A stretch of 64,000 bases of DNA from positions 124,001 through 188,000 of the forward strand of contig NZ_PJIR01000003.1 of NCBI RefSeq assembly GCF_002929355.1, given 5' to 3'. The notes below the pieces were generated by a model. That model was given only the letters and a program-made list of their open reading frames with translations, was not told the origin of the DNA and ran no database searches. This document shows, piece by piece, positions 44,879 to 53,684 of this stretch; the stretch's first letter is position 1, and each line of letters starts with the position of its first letter. The position numbers were made by a program, and so were the translations under genes. The stretch is from Arthrobacter sp. B0490. Its GTDB lineage: Bacteria > Actinomycetota > Actinomycetes > Actinomycetales > Micrococcaceae.

Positions 44879-45778
44879 TCAGTCCTCGACGACGGCCGCG
44901 AGGATCTCGACCCCGAGCGCGAGGAACGCCGGGAAGTCGTCCGACGACGCCGCCAGGGAGCTGCCCATGTTCACGGCCCAGCCACGCGCCCGGGCCCACG
45001 TCTCGGCGTCGCTCGGGCGCAGCCGTTCCAGCTCGGCGCGGAATGCGGAACGTCCCGCGGCATCGAAGTGCAGCCAGGCTGCGGCGAGGTCGGTCGCCGG
45101 GTCCCCCGAGCACAGGTCACCGAAGTCGACGACGCCGGCCAACGCGCCTCCGGGCCGGAGGACGACGTTGCCCGGGTGCAGGTCGCCGTGCAGCCACAGC
45201 GGCGCCTGCGCCCAGTCCGGAGCGGCAACGGCCGACTCCCACACCCGCAGCAGGGACGTGACCGGAGCCCCGGGAATCTCCGGCAGGGTCGCCAACCGTG
45301 TCCGGACCACGTCGTCGCGCGCAGCCAAGGGCCCGCCGCGTCCCACGGGACTGGCGGGAGCATCGGGCGGTGCAGGGCGCTGGAACTCGGCGAGGAACCG
45401 CGCGAGCGCGACGACGGAGGAGGAGCGTTGTGCGCGCGGGACGGCGATGCCGCTCGTCCCGTCGATCCACCGGCAGACGGACCAGTGCCACGGGTAACCG
45501 GCGCCCGGACGTCCCGTCCGCAGGGGTGCCGACGTCGGGACGGTCAGGGACGAGGTGAGGCGCGGCAGCCATTGCTGCTCCGCGACCATCAGCGCGTCGG
45601 CGACCGCACGCCGGGGCAGGCGCACCACGAGGTCCTCCCCCAGCCGGAAGAGCGTGTTGTCCCATCCGCCGCCGACGGGCCGCACCGGCAGGTGCGCCAG
45701 GTCCGGCGCCTGCTCGGCGAGCAGGGAGACGACGAGGTCGGCTGCGACGTCGATCTCCGCCTCGGGCATCCGGGCCAT
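44879..45778 (-). CDS. Aminoglycoside phosphotransferase-family (APH) kinase
   Basis: Kinase-fold protein of 299 aa. It has VGGGWDNTLFRLGEDLVVRLPRR as nucleotide-binding loop region with the lysine-equivalent position as Arg. The catalytic loop is LWLHGDLHPGNVV (H-G-D-x-H-x-x-N) and the metal site VVDFGDLCSGDP (DFGD). The family includes antibiotic kinases, homoserine kinases and fructosamine kinases; nothing here points to drug resistance. ATG 45778 has AGGAGG five bases upstream. It is isolated between two repeat clusters, so it may have moved as a unit, or simply sits among intergenic repeats. Confidence 0.85.
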   Translation of the reverse strand: MARMPEAEIDVAADLVVSLLAEQAPDLAHLPVRPVGGGWDNTLFRLGEDLVVRLPRRAVADALMVAEQQWLPRLTSSLTVPTSAPLRTGRPGAGYPWHWSVCRWIDGTSGIAVPRAQRSSSVVALARFLAEFQRPAPPDAPASPVGRGGPLAARDDVVRTRLATLPEIPGAPVTSLLRVWESAVAAPDWAQAPLWLHGDLHPGNVVLRPGGALAGVVDFGDLCSGDPATDLAAAWLHFDAAGRSAFRAELERLRPSDAETWARARGWAVNMGSSLAASSDDFPAFLALGVEILAAVVED

Positions 45779-45789
45779 CTAAACCTCCT

Positions 45790-46064
45790 GGGAACGCTGA
45801 ACCCGTGGCAACGGGGCAGACCCGTGGGAACGCTGAACCCGTGGCAACGGGGCAGACCCGTGGGAACGCCGCCGCGGGTCTGCCCTGCCGCGCCGGGTGC
45901 ACGGCTCGACACGGCAGCATCGCCGCCCCCCGGTATTGGCCTACAGCAGGGGCCCGACCGCAGGGGCCTGACAGCTGCTCCCTGCAGCTACCGACCGCAG
46001 ACACGGGGTGGCGGTGCAGACCCGGCGGATCTCCCCACCGGGTCTGCCCTGCCGCGCCGGGTGC
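45790..46064. repeat. Tandem and palindromic intergenic repeat cluster B
   Basis: Gene-free stretch of 340 bp between gatB and the phosphotransferase gene. Two exact 36-bp tandem copies (45790-45825, 45826-45861) begin GGGAACGCTGAACCCG, and a third copy decays after ten bases. Hairpins follow: GGCAGACCCG pairing with CGGGTCTGCC at 45851-45884, and GCAGACCCGG pairing with CCGGGTCTGC at 46016-46047. A 25-bp sequence starting GGGTCTGCCCTGCCGCGC is repeated exactly at 45876-45900 and 46040-46064. The 46016-46047 hairpin may also serve as gatB terminator. Confidence 0.8.
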
Positions 46065-46118
46065 GCACGGACGAAGGACGACGACGACGACGCACCGAGG
46101 TGCGGCCGACCTGAGGAG

Positions 46119-47633
46119 CTAGCCCTCGACGCCGAGGCGCTGCAGGATCAGCTCGCGCACGCGGCCGGCGTCGGCCTGCCCGCGGGTCGCCTTCATGACA
46201 CCGCCCACGATCGCACCGACGGCCTGGACCTTGCCACCGCGGATCTTGTCCGCGACGTCGGGCTGGGCCGCGAGGGCGCCGTCGATGGCCTCGAGCAGCG
46301 GCCCGTCATCGGACACGACGGCGAGGCCGCGCTTCTCCACGACCTCCGCGGGCGTGCCTTCCCCGGCGAGGACGCCGTCGAGCACGTCGCGGGAGAGCTT
46401 GTCGTTGATCTTGCCGGACTCGATGAGCGCGTTGAGCTCGACGATCAGCTCCGGTGTGACGCCGAGCTCGGCGGGCTCGACGTCGGCGAGCTTCGCACGG
46501 CGGGAGATCTCGCCCATCCACCACTTGCGGGCGACGGGGGCGCTGACACCTGCGGCGATGGTGTCCTCGATGGAGGACATGACGCCGGCGTTGACGACGT
46601 CGCGGAACTCGGCGTCGGAGTAGCCCCAGTCGGCCTGCAGGCGCTTGCGGCGCTCCGCGGGAGGCTCGGGCAGTTCGGCGCGGAGCTTCTCGATCCACGC
46701 CTCGTTCGTCACGACGGGAACAAGGTCCGGCTCGGGGAAGTAGCGGTAGTCGTCGGCGTCGGACTTGGGGCGTCCGGATGTCGTCGAGCGCGTGTCCTCG
46801 TGCCAGTGGCGGGTCTCCTGGAGGATCGGCGTGCCGGAGTCGAGGACGGCGGCGTGGCGCTGGATCTCGTAGGTGACCGCGTGCTCGACGGCGCGCAGCG
46901 AGTTGACGTTCTTGGTCTCGGTGCGCGTGCCGAACTTCTCCTGCCCCTTGGGCTTGAGGGAGACGTTCGCGTCGCAGCGCACGTTGCCGCGCTCCATGCG
47001 GGCATCGGAGACTCCGAGGTTCTTCACGATCTCGCGGATCGCCGCGACGTAGGCCTTCGCGAGCTCGGGCGCACGCGCCCCGGCTCCGACGATCGGCTTG
47101 GTGACGATCTCGATGAGGGGCACGCCGGCACGGTTGTAGTCCACGAGGGAGAACTCCGCGCCCTGGATGCGACCCGTGGAGCCGCCCATGTGGGTGAGCT
47201 TCCCGGCGTCCTCCTCCATGTGGGCGCGCTCGATCTCGACCCTGAAGACGGTGCCGTCGGCGAGCTCGATGTCGATGTGCCCGTCGTACGCGATCGGGTC
47301 CTCGAACTGGGACGTCTGGAAGTTCTTCGGGGTGTCCGGGTAGAAGTAGTTCTTCCGTGCGAAGTAGCACTTCTCCGCGATCCTGCAGTTCAGCGCGAGG
47401 CCGATCTTGATCGCGGACTCCACGGCCACGCCGTTCACCACGGGCAGGACGCCGGGCAGGCCGAGGTCCACGGGTGTCACGTTCGTGTTGGGCACGTCCC
47501 CGAACGCGTTGGGGGCGGAGGAGAACATCTTGGTCTTCGTGTTGAGCTCCACGTGGACCTCGAACCCGAGGACCGGGTCGTACTTCGCCAGGGCCTCGTC
47601 GAAGGTCAGGACCTCATCGGTTACAGCAGTCAT
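46119..47633 (-). CDS. gatB: Asp-tRNA(Asn)/Glu-tRNA(Gln) amidotransferase subunit B
   Basis: Subunit B (504 aa) binds mischarged tRNA and phosphorylates its side chain. Kinase-domain motifs are [50 protein letters not shown] and [16 protein letters not shown], with [12 protein letters not shown]. The C-terminal YqeY-like domain ends [22 protein letters not shown] 47633 shares a base with the gatA stop (TAATG). It is last gene of gatCAB, transcribed in that order from a promoter before gatC. Confidence 0.97.
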   Translation of the reverse strand: MTAVTDEVLTFDEALAKYDPVLGFEVHVELNTKTKMFSSAPNAFGDVPNTNVTPVDLGLPGVLPVVNGVAVESAIKIGLALNCRIAEKCYFARKNYFYPDTPKNFQTSQFEDPIAYDGHIDIELADGTVFRVEIERAHMEEDAGKLTHMGGSTGRIQGAEFSLVDYNRAGVPLIEIVTKPIVGAGARAPELAKAYVAAIREIVKNLGVSDARMERGNVRCDANVSLKPKGQEKFGTRTETKNVNSLRAVEHAVTYEIQRHAAVLDSGTPILQETRHWHEDTRSTTSGRPKSDADDYRYFPEPDLVPVVTNEAWIEKLRAELPEPPAERRKRLQADWGYSDAEFRDVVNAGVMSSIEDTIAAGVSAPVARKWWMGEISRRAKLADVEPAELGVTPELIVELNALIESGKINDKLSRDVLDGVLAGEGTPAEVVEKRGLAVVSDDGPLLEAIDGALAAQPDVADKIRGGKVQAVGAIVGGVMKATRGQADAGRVRELILQRLGVEG

Positions 47634-49147
47634 TACTTCCCACCTGCAATCTGTGTGATCTCGGGGGCCTTGGCCAGCAGCGGCCCGCCCCACGTGTCTT
47701 CGAGCAGCGATTCGAGGACGGCGCCCACGCGGTAGAGGCGTGCGTCCTGGCGGGCGGGCGCGAGGAGCTGGATGCCGACCGGCAACCCGTCCTCGTCCGC
47801 GAGGCCGCCCGGCAGCGACAGGCCGGGGACGCCGGCCAGGTTCGCCGGGATGGTGGCGACGTCGTTGAGGTACATCGCCAGCGGGTCGTCGAGCTTTTCG
47901 CCGAGCTTGAACGCCGTGGTCGGCGCCGTCGGCGAGACGAGGACGTCGGCCTGCTCGAAGGCCGCGGCGAAGTCGCGCTGGATTAGGGTCCGGACCTTCT
48001 GCGCCGAGCCGTAGTAGGCGTCGTAGTAGCCGGCGCTCAGCGCGTAGGTGCCGAGGATGATGCGGCGCTTGACCTCGTCGCCGAACCCGGCGGCACGGGT
48101 GGCGCCCATGACGCGCTCGATCGTCGGCGTGCCGTCGGGCACCACGCGCAGGCCGAAGCGCACGCCGTCGTACTTCGCGAGGTTGCTGGAGGCTTCCGAC
48201 GGCATGATCAGGTAGTAGGCGCCGAGCGCGTACCTGAAGTTGGGGCAGGAGACCTCGACGATCTCCGCACCCGCCGACCGCAGGAGTTCGAGCGACTCGT
48301 GGAAGCGCGTGAGGACGCCGGCCTGGTAGCCGTCGCCCTGCAGTTCCTTGATGACGCCGATGCGCATGCCCTCGACCTGCCCCATGCGTGCGGCCTCGAC
48401 GAGTGCGCCGACGGGGTCGGTGAGCGATGTCGAATCGTGGGGGTCGTGGCCGCCGATGACCTCGTGCAGCAGGGCGCTGTCGAGCACTGTGCGGGAGACG
48501 GGGCCGATCTGGTCGAGCGAGGACGCCATCGCGATGGCGCCGTAGCGGGAGACGCCGCCGTAGGTGGGCTTCACGCCGACCGTCCCGGTGACGGCGCCGG
48601 GCTGGCGGATGGACCCGCCGGTGTCGGTTCCGAGGGCCAGGGGCGCCTCGAAGGCGGCGACGGCGGCAGCGGACCCGCCGCCGGATCCGCCGGGGATGCG
48701 GTCGAGGTCCCACGGGTTGCGGGTGGGACCGAACGCGGAGTGCTCGGTCGAGGAGCCCATGGCGAACTCGTCGAGGTTGGTCTTGCCGAGGATCGGCATC
48801 TTCGCTGCGCGGAGCCGGCGGACCACCGTGGCGTCGTAGGGGCTCTGCCACCCCTCGAGGATCCTGGACCCCGCCGTGGTGGGCTGGCCCTTCGTGACGA
48901 TGAGGTCCTTCACGGCGATGGGCACGCCGGCGAGCGGGTGCAGGGCGTCGCCGCCGGTCCGGGCCTTGTCGACCTCGGCGGCGACGAGCAGCGCCTCGTC
49001 CGTGTTGACGTGCAGGAACGCGTTGATCGCGCCGTCCACGGCGTCGATGCGGTCGAGGTGGGCCTGCGTCACCTCGACGGCGGAGACCTCCTTCGACGTG
49101 AGCTTCCGCGCGAGGGCGTCGGCCGAGAGGTGGATCAGGTCTGTCAT
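47633..49147 (-). CDS. gatA: Asp-tRNA(Asn)/Glu-tRNA(Gln) amidotransferase subunit A
   Basis: Glutaminase subunit (504 aa) of the amidase-signature family that feeds ammonia to GatB. The Ser-cisSer-Lys triad is present: Lys in [13 protein letters not shown], cis-Ser and Ser in [14 protein letters not shown] and [16 protein letters not shown]. The family ending with [20 protein letters not shown] is also there. ATG 49147 follows the gatC stop by 3 bp. Together with gatC and gatB it shows the organism makes Gln-tRNA and/or Asn-tRNA by transamidation. Confidence 0.97.
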   Translation of the reverse strand: MTDLIHLSADALARKLTSKEVSAVEVTQAHLDRIDAVDGAINAFLHVNTDEALLVAAEVDKARTGGDALHPLAGVPIAVKDLIVTKGQPTTAGSRILEGWQSPYDATVVRRLRAAKMPILGKTNLDEFAMGSSTEHSAFGPTRNPWDLDRIPGGSGGGSAAAVAAFEAPLALGTDTGGSIRQPGAVTGTVGVKPTYGGVSRYGAIAMASSLDQIGPVSRTVLDSALLHEVIGGHDPHDSTSLTDPVGALVEAARMGQVEGMRIGVIKELQGDGYQAGVLTRFHESLELLRSAGAEIVEVSCPNFRYALGAYYLIMPSEASSNLAKYDGVRFGLRVVPDGTPTIERVMGATRAAGFGDEVKRRIILGTYALSAGYYDAYYGSAQKVRTLIQRDFAAAFEQADVLVSPTAPTTAFKLGEKLDDPLAMYLNDVATIPANLAGVPGLSLPGGLADEDGLPVGIQLLAPARQDARLYRVGAVLESLLEDTWGGPLLAKAPEITQIAGGK

Positions 49148-49150
49148 GGG

Positions 49151-49447
49151 TTACTCCCCGTCCAGGATGGCCGGGACCTTGAAGCGGCCGTCGGCGTTGT
49201 CGGGCGCGCCGAGGAGCGCTTCCTCGTTGCTGAGCGTCTCGCCCACCACGTCGTCGCGGAACACGTTGCTCAGCGGGATAGGGTGGCTGGTCGCGGGGAC
49301 GTCGTCGCCCGCCACCTCGCTCACGGACTTGATGGAGTCGACGATCACGGCGAGCTCCCCCGCCATGCGGTCGAGCTCTGCGTCGGTCATGTCGATATGG
49401 GCGAGCCGCGCGAGGTGCGCGACGTCGTCCCGGTTGATCTCAGCCAT
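49151..49447 (-). CDS. gatC: Asp-tRNA(Asn)/Glu-tRNA(Gln) amidotransferase subunit C
   Basis: Small subunit of 98 aa that wraps around GatA and links it to GatB. The typical N-terminal helix is [23 protein letters not shown], with the conserved RLA-l-x-l pattern, and the C-terminal linker is [28 protein letters not shown] 49447 has GGGGAGA three to six bases upstream; 18 further in-frame codons upstream are leader. First gene of gatCAB. Confidence 0.95.
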   Translation of the reverse strand: MAEINRDDVAHLARLAHIDMTDAELDRMAGELAVIVDSIKSVSEVAGDDVPATSHPIPLSNVFRDDVVGETLSNEEALLGAPDNADGRFKVPAILDGE

Positions 49448-49485
49448 GGATCTCCCCTGGAAGTCGGAGGTGGGTGTCTGCCCCC

Positions 49486-49491
49486 AGTCTA
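49486..49491 (-). promoter_or_regulatory. Candidate -10 of the gatCAB operon
   Basis: TAGACT on the minus strand, 38 bp before the gatC ATG, leaving a leader of about 30 bases with a normal ribosome-binding site. Confidence 0.5.
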
Positions 49492-49558
49492 GTGGCGGCA
49501 CGGGAGGCGCCCGGCATCGGACGGGCCCGACGACGGCGGCTCCCTCCCGTTCCGCGGG

Positions 49559-50092
49559 TCACAGGGGAAGGCGGAAGACCCAGAGCAGGATGTCCTCGTT
49601 CGGGACCTCCCAGTCCCGCTCGGGCACCCGGACGAACCCCATCGATTCGTAGAGGCGATGGGCACGCACCATGTCCGAGCCGCTCGTGAGGCTCACGGCC
49701 TCGATGCCGGGGAGCGTGCGGGCGTGCTCGATGATGCGCTCCACCATCGCCCGGCCGACCCCGCCGCGCTGTACGGCCGGGTCCACCGCGAGCATGCGGA
49801 ACTCGAGTTCACCCTCGATGGCGATGTCCGTGTACCGCTGGCCGGCGAAGGTCAGCGCGACCGACCCGACGACGTCGCCGCCGCGCTCGGCCACCCAGAC
49901 CTCGGCGTGCTCGGCACGGTGCTCGATGTCGGACAGCACCGCCATGTAGGGGTGCGCCTCGTTCGTGAAGTAGCCGGCCTCGAGGTACGCGCCGCGCGTG
50001 ATGCGGCGGACGTCCTCGAAGTCACCGGGCCGGACGGGCCGGATGACGAGGCTCGGGTCGGACAGGGGGTTTCCGGGCGTCGCGGTGGTCAC
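49559..50092 (-). CDS. GNAT-family N-acetyltransferase
   Basis: Single-domain acetyltransferase of 177 aa. Motif A is EFRMLAVDPAVQRGGVGRAMVERI, containing the acetyl-CoA loop Q-R-G-G-V-G. The fold starts LVIRPVRPGDFEDVRRITRGAY and ends with AHRLYESMGFVRVPERDW. The acceptor is unknown; small molecules or protein N-termini are both possible. GTG 50092 stands six bases after CAAAAT and lacks a Shine-Dalgarno, so a leaderless message is likely. It lies upstream of gatC in the same direction, which has its own -10 box. Confidence 0.88.
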   Translation of the reverse strand: MTTATPGNPLSDPSLVIRPVRPGDFEDVRRITRGAYLEAGYFTNEAHPYMAVLSDIEHRAEHAEVWVAERGGDVVGSVALTFAGQRYTDIAIEGELEFRMLAVDPAVQRGGVGRAMVERIIEHARTLPGIEAVSLTSGSDMVRAHRLYESMGFVRVPERDWEVPNEDILLWVFRLPL

Positions 50093-50098
50093 CGGCCC

Positions 50099-50104
50099 AT
50101 TTTG
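50099..50104 (-). promoter_or_regulatory. Candidate -10 for leaderless GNAT mRNA
   Basis: CAAAAT on the minus strand with six bases to GTG 50092. Confidence 0.4.
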
Positions 50105-50119
50105 CCATGCACCCGGTGC

Positions 50120-50473
50120 CTACGACGTGCGATCGCCGCCGGGCATCACGGGCCCGCGCCCGTCGCTGCGACCGTCGCTCCCGCCGTCACCCCCGGGGTC
50201 GTCCGCGCCGTCGTCCCTGCCGCCGCGGAACAGGTTGCCGCGCAACGCGTAGAGCTGGGCGCCACCGAGCACGAACGCGATCAGGATGCACAGCGCGGGA
50301 GGCAGCGACGTCGTGTACAGGAGGACGAAGCCGAGCGATGCGGCGAACACGGCGACCGCGACCCCCACGAGCAGTCGCGTCGACGGGTCCAGGAGTCGGG
50401 CCGGCCTCCGTCCGCGCGGAGCAGTACCGGAGTGCCGGGAGTCGTCCTCGTATCCGTCCCGGTACCCGTCCAC
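50120..50473 (-). CDS. Small two-helix membrane protein, unknown function
   Basis: Protein of about 117 aa that I do not recognise. An N-terminal charged region (GYRDGYEDDSRHSG, then RGRRPARLL) leads into two membrane helices (LLVGVAVAVFAASLGFVLLY and PALCILIAFVLGGAQLYAL). The tail is Asp/Gly-rich and hydrophilic. GTG 50473 is preferred because GGAGGGG sits six bases upstream; GTG at 50509 or 50569 would only add unstructured residues. Codon use matches neighbours. It ends 15 bp before the GNAT promoter box. Confidence 0.6.
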   Translation of the reverse strand: MDGYRDGYEDDSRHSGTAPRGRRPARLLDPSTRLLVGVAVAVFAASLGFVLLYTTSLPPALCILIAFVLGGAQLYALRGNLFRGGRDDGADDPGGDGGSDGRSDGRGPVMPGGDRTS

Positions 50474-50612
50474 GGTCCACCCCTCCACGCTCTGCCGGAC
50501 ACCGCTCACGCGGCCGTTGCTCCCGGACCGGGACGTGCATCCCGCCGAGGTGCAACCAGTGTGGGCCACTCGATCCGTCGGGGCAACGCCCGGCGTGCCA
50601 CGGGGGACGGAC

Positions 50613-51764
50613 TCAGTGGGCGGCCACGTACGGCTCGGGAGCGGGGAGGCCGGCCTCCTCCCGGACCCGGCGCGAGAAGCGCTCGATCGACGTGAGCGCG
50701 GAGACCACGTCGGCGGGCCGCACGTCGAACGGCATGGCGTGGATGGTCTCCCCCGGGACGGTCGCGGCGGCGGCGACCAGCTCGAGTTCCTCCGTGTCCT
50801 CCACGGTCAGACCGACCTCGGTGAGGGTCGTGGGAAGGCCCACCCTCGTCGTGAATTCGACGAAGTCGCGGATGTCCGACGTCGGCGCGCCCTCGAGGAC
50901 GAGCTGGGTCAGCGAGCCGATGTTCACCTTCTGGCCGTGCGCCAGCCCGTGGGTCTGCGGCGCGGCGGTGAGCCCGTTGTGGATGGCGTGGGCCGCCGCG
51001 AGGCCCCCCGACTCGAAGCCGAGGCCCGAGAGCAGGGTGTTGGCCTCGATGACCTTCTCGAGTGCAGGGGTCACGAGCCGGTCGCGGACGGCGTCGAGGG
51101 CCGGCAGCGCGTTGTCCCACAGGATGTCCCAGCTCAACCGTGCCAGGGCCGTCCCGGTGAGGGTCGGCAGTCCCCCGGCCATCGTCAGCGAGCTCGACGC
51201 CGCCGTCGCGCGCGCTTCGAGCCACGTCGCCAGGGCGTCCCCCACCCCTGCCGCGAGGAAGGCTGCGGGGGCATTGGCGATGATCTGGGAGTCGACGAGG
51301 ACGAGGTCGGGATTGCGCGGGAAGAAGCGGTATTCCTCGAACGCGCCGTCCTCCGTGTAGACGACGGCCAGGGCCGACGTCGGCGCGTCCGTCGACGCGA
51401 CGGTCGGGACGGTGACCCACCGGATACCGGCCAGGAACCCCGAGGCCTTGACGGCGTCGATGGTGCTCCCGCCGCCCACCGCGACGGCGACGTCGGCCTT
51501 CGTCGCCCTGATCACCTCGACGAGGCGGTCGATCTCGCGGGCCGACGGCACGCCGCGGAAGGCCTCCCGCGTGACGGGGAGCCCCGCCGCTTTCAGGGAC
51601 GTGGTCACGTCGTGCCCCACGAAGCCCCACACGGCGTCGTCGGCGACGACGAGCGGCGTCCTCCCGATGGGTGCGAGGTACTCCCCGAGCCGGGAGATGG
51701 CCCCCGGGCCCTGGGCGTACCGGCCTGGACTGATGACCGAGCGGATGGGACTGTTCGCGGACAT
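50613..51764 (-). CDS. Iron-containing alcohol dehydrogenase, GldA-like
   Basis: Group III metal-dependent dehydrogenase of 383 aa, close to glycerol dehydrogenase. NAD contact is VAVAVGGGSTIDAVKASG. Metal ligands are the Asp in LAAGVGDALATWLEA and the two His in GLAAAHAIHNGLT and THGLAHGQKVNIG. Other motifs are VPTVASTDAPTSALAVVY. It would interconvert a vicinal diol, glycerol or secondary alcohol with its ketone. ATG 51764 has AGGAGG five bases upstream. It is the last gene of the catabolic module after the zinc alcohol dehydrogenase gene (61 bp gap). Confidence 0.88.
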   Translation of the reverse strand: MSANSPIRSVISPGRYAQGPGAISRLGEYLAPIGRTPLVVADDAVWGFVGHDVTTSLKAAGLPVTREAFRGVPSAREIDRLVEVIRATKADVAVAVGGGSTIDAVKASGFLAGIRWVTVPTVASTDAPTSALAVVYTEDGAFEEYRFFPRNPDLVLVDSQIIANAPAAFLAAGVGDALATWLEARATAASSSLTMAGGLPTLTGTALARLSWDILWDNALPALDAVRDRLVTPALEKVIEANTLLSGLGFESGGLAAAHAIHNGLTAAPQTHGLAHGQKVNIGSLTQLVLEGAPTSDIRDFVEFTTRVGLPTTLTEVGLTVEDTEELELVAAAATVPGETIHAMPFDVRPADVVSALTSIERFSRRVREEAGLPAPEPYVAAH

Positions 51765-51825
51765 GGGAACCTCCTGGGACGTCGTCGTCGATGGCTGATC
51801 GGGTCGTTCGGCGGGGCAGGGCGGG

Positions 51826-52860
51826 TCACGGCACGAGGATGGCCCTGCCCCTCACCCTGCCGGCGTCGAGATCGGTGATGGCCTGCTGGAAGTCGTCGAG
51901 CGCGTACTTCTGCGTGTGCAGCGTGACGGCGCCGCGGGCGGCCAGGGCCATGAGGTCCTGCAGGTCGTTGTAGGAGCCGACGAGGTTGCCGATGATGTTG
52001 ATCTCCGCCGAGACGATGTCGATCGTGGGCACGTCGATGTTCTCGCCGTAGCCCACCACGTAGTAGTCGCCGGCCTGCCGCAGCATGGCGATGCCCTGTG
52101 CGGTGGCGCCGCCCTCGCCCACGAAGTCCACGAGCGCCTCGGCGCCCTTCCCGTCGGTGAGGGCCAGGACCTGCTCGACCTGGCTGCCGTCCGCCAGGAC
52201 ACCCACGTGTGCCCCGATGTCCCGGGCGAGATCGAGGGCTGCCTCGTTGCGGTCGACGACGACGATGCGCGCCGGGGTGAGCGCCCGCAGGACCTGGATG
52301 CCGATGTGCCCGAGGCCGCCGGCGCCGATGACGACGCACGTGTCCCGTGCCGTCAGCCGCTTGGCGGCCTTCGCGGCAGCGTGGTAGGCGGTGAGCCCGG
52401 CGTCGGCGAGCGCGGCGACGTCGGCCGGTTCCAGGGAGTCGTCGATGCGGACGACCGAGCGGGCGGTGGTCAGCAGGTACTCGGCGTAGCCCCCGTTGGT
52501 GTCGATGCCGGGGAACTGGCTCTGCTCGCAGTGCACGTCGTCGCCCGACCGGCAGGCGCGGCACAGGCCGCAGGTGATGAGCGGGTGGAGGATGACCTTG
52601 TCCCCCGGGCCGACGTTCGTGACGGCGCTGCCGACGGAGTGCACCCACCCGGCGTTCTCGTGCCCGATGGTGTACGGCAGGTGGACCTGGGACTTCTCGG
52701 CCCACTGACCCTCGAGGATGTGGAGATCGGTGCGGCAGACTCCCGCACCGCCGATCCGGACGACGACGTCGAACGGGCCGGTGGCGGTCGGCATCGGCAC
52801 CTCGGCCATCTTGAGGGCTTCGTGGTAGCCGACCACCTGGACGGCGCGCATTGTGCTCAT
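51826..52860 (-). CDS. NAD(P)-dependent zinc alcohol dehydrogenase
   Basis: MDR alcohol dehydrogenase of 344 aa. Catalytic zinc ligands are in GAGVCRTDLHILEG and YTIGHENAGWVH. The structural zinc site is CGLCRACRSGDDVHC. The nucleotide motif is CVVIGAGGLGHIGIQVLRAL. The family is used for 1- or 2-propanol, cinnamyl-type and other alcohols; the position next to an amidohydrolase and DUF59 gene matches alcohol dehydrogenases of propane/acetone clusters. ATG 52860 overlaps the DUF59 stop (ATGA) and has GGAG eight bases upstream, so the genes are coupled. Confidence 0.9.
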   Translation of the reverse strand: MSTMRAVQVVGYHEALKMAEVPMPTATGPFDVVVRIGGAGVCRTDLHILEGQWAEKSQVHLPYTIGHENAGWVHSVGSAVTNVGPGDKVILHPLITCGLCRACRSGDDVHCEQSQFPGIDTNGGYAEYLLTTARSVVRIDDSLEPADVAALADAGLTAYHAAAKAAKRLTARDTCVVIGAGGLGHIGIQVLRALTPARIVVVDRNEAALDLARDIGAHVGVLADGSQVEQVLALTDGKGAEALVDFVGEGGATAQGIAMLRQAGDYYVVGYGENIDVPTIDIVSAEINIIGNLVGSYNDLQDLMALAARGAVTLHTQKYALDDFQQAITDLDAGRVRGRAILVP

Positions 52861-53684
52861 GGTTGGTGCTCCTTGACTGTGAGGGGAAGAAGTCCGTGCT
52901 GGTCCGCGGGCTCCGAGCCCTCGGCCCGGAAGGCCTGGTCGGCGCCCGAACCCTCGTAGCGGGTGCGGAGGAGTCCGCGGCAGAAGTGCGCGTTGCCGTC
53001 GATGGAGATGCGGGTGGACCGCGCGCGGCGGAGGGCGAGGGGAACGGCGCCGGGCGCGTAGGTGCGGCCCTCGTCGTCGACCAGCACGCACGCGTCCCCG
53101 TCCCCGGGCAGGCCGAGTGCGGTCCGTCGGCGCAGCAGCGCCTCCTTCTCGCGGCCTGCGGGAAGGTCCCGGAGACGCACGGTCCCGAGGTCCTCCTCCG
53201 GGAGCTCCCGGTCCGCGCGCAGCAGGCCCGTGAGGCAGCGTTCCATGGCGGCCGTGTGGGCCTTGCGGCGGAACGTCCGGCGCAGCTCGTCGAGGCTGTC
53301 CTCGGCCTCGTGGCGGAAGGTACCCCGGTACCCGGCGTCCGCGGCGAGGCCAGCGTTGATCAGCTCCGAGTCGTGGTGGTCGTCCAGTTCCACGACGACC
53401 CGCCGCACCCCGGGGATCGCCGAGATGGCGTCCTTGCTGTCCGACGCCATGAGGTACGCGAAGTTGGGTGAGCAGAAGGACGTGGGAAGCCGGAGGTGGA
53501 CCTCGACCGTCGTGGCGTCGGCTCCCACGCGGATGGAACGGACGAACCCGAGTTCGGTGATGGGCTCGTCGAGCTCGGGATCGAGCACCGCGTGCAGGCT
53601 CCGGCGGACGTCGTCGTCGGTGACGGTCCGCTCGCCCACCGGGGCCCGCCCGCGGGCCCCGGTGTCGACGTGCACTGCGGTCAT
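52857..53684 (-). CDS. DUF59 (MIP18-like) metal-sulfur assembly-type protein with C-terminal extension
   Basis: Protein of 275 aa. Residues 25-125 are a DUF59/MIP18 domain: VRRSLHAVLDPELDEPITELGFV, then VEVHLRLPTSFCSPNFAYLMASD with the conserved Cys. The remaining 150 residues (EDSLDELRRTFRRKAHTAAM onward) are an uncharacterised extension, seen in my recollection with the copies in propane monooxygenase-type clusters. DUF59 proteins take part in iron-sulfur or metal-centre assembly, so a maturation role for a partner enzyme is likely. ATG 53684 overlaps the amidohydrolase stop (ATGA), and its own stop overlaps the next start. Confidence 0.83.
   Translation of the reverse strand: MTAVHVDTGARGRAPVGERTVTDDDVRRSLHAVLDPELDEPITELGFVRSIRVGADATTVEVHLRLPTSFCSPNFAYLMASDSKDAISAIPGVRRVVVELDDHHDSELINAGLAADAGYRGTFRHEAEDSLDELRRTFRRKAHTAAMERCLTGLLRADRELPEEDLGTVRLRDLPAGREKEALLRRRTALGLPGDGDACVLVDDEGRTYAPGAVPLALRRARSTRISIDGNAHFCRGLLRTRYEGSGADQAFRAEGSEPADQHGLLPLTVKEHQP

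Noticed and set aside
44879..45778. Antibiotic resistance aminoglycoside kinase
   Set aside because: Only the generic APH fold motifs are present. Similarity to known resistance enzymes is not evident, so a resistance claim is not supported.
45790..45861. CRISPR-like direct repeats
   Set aside because: The 36-bp copies are directly adjacent with no spacers, and no cas genes are in the window.
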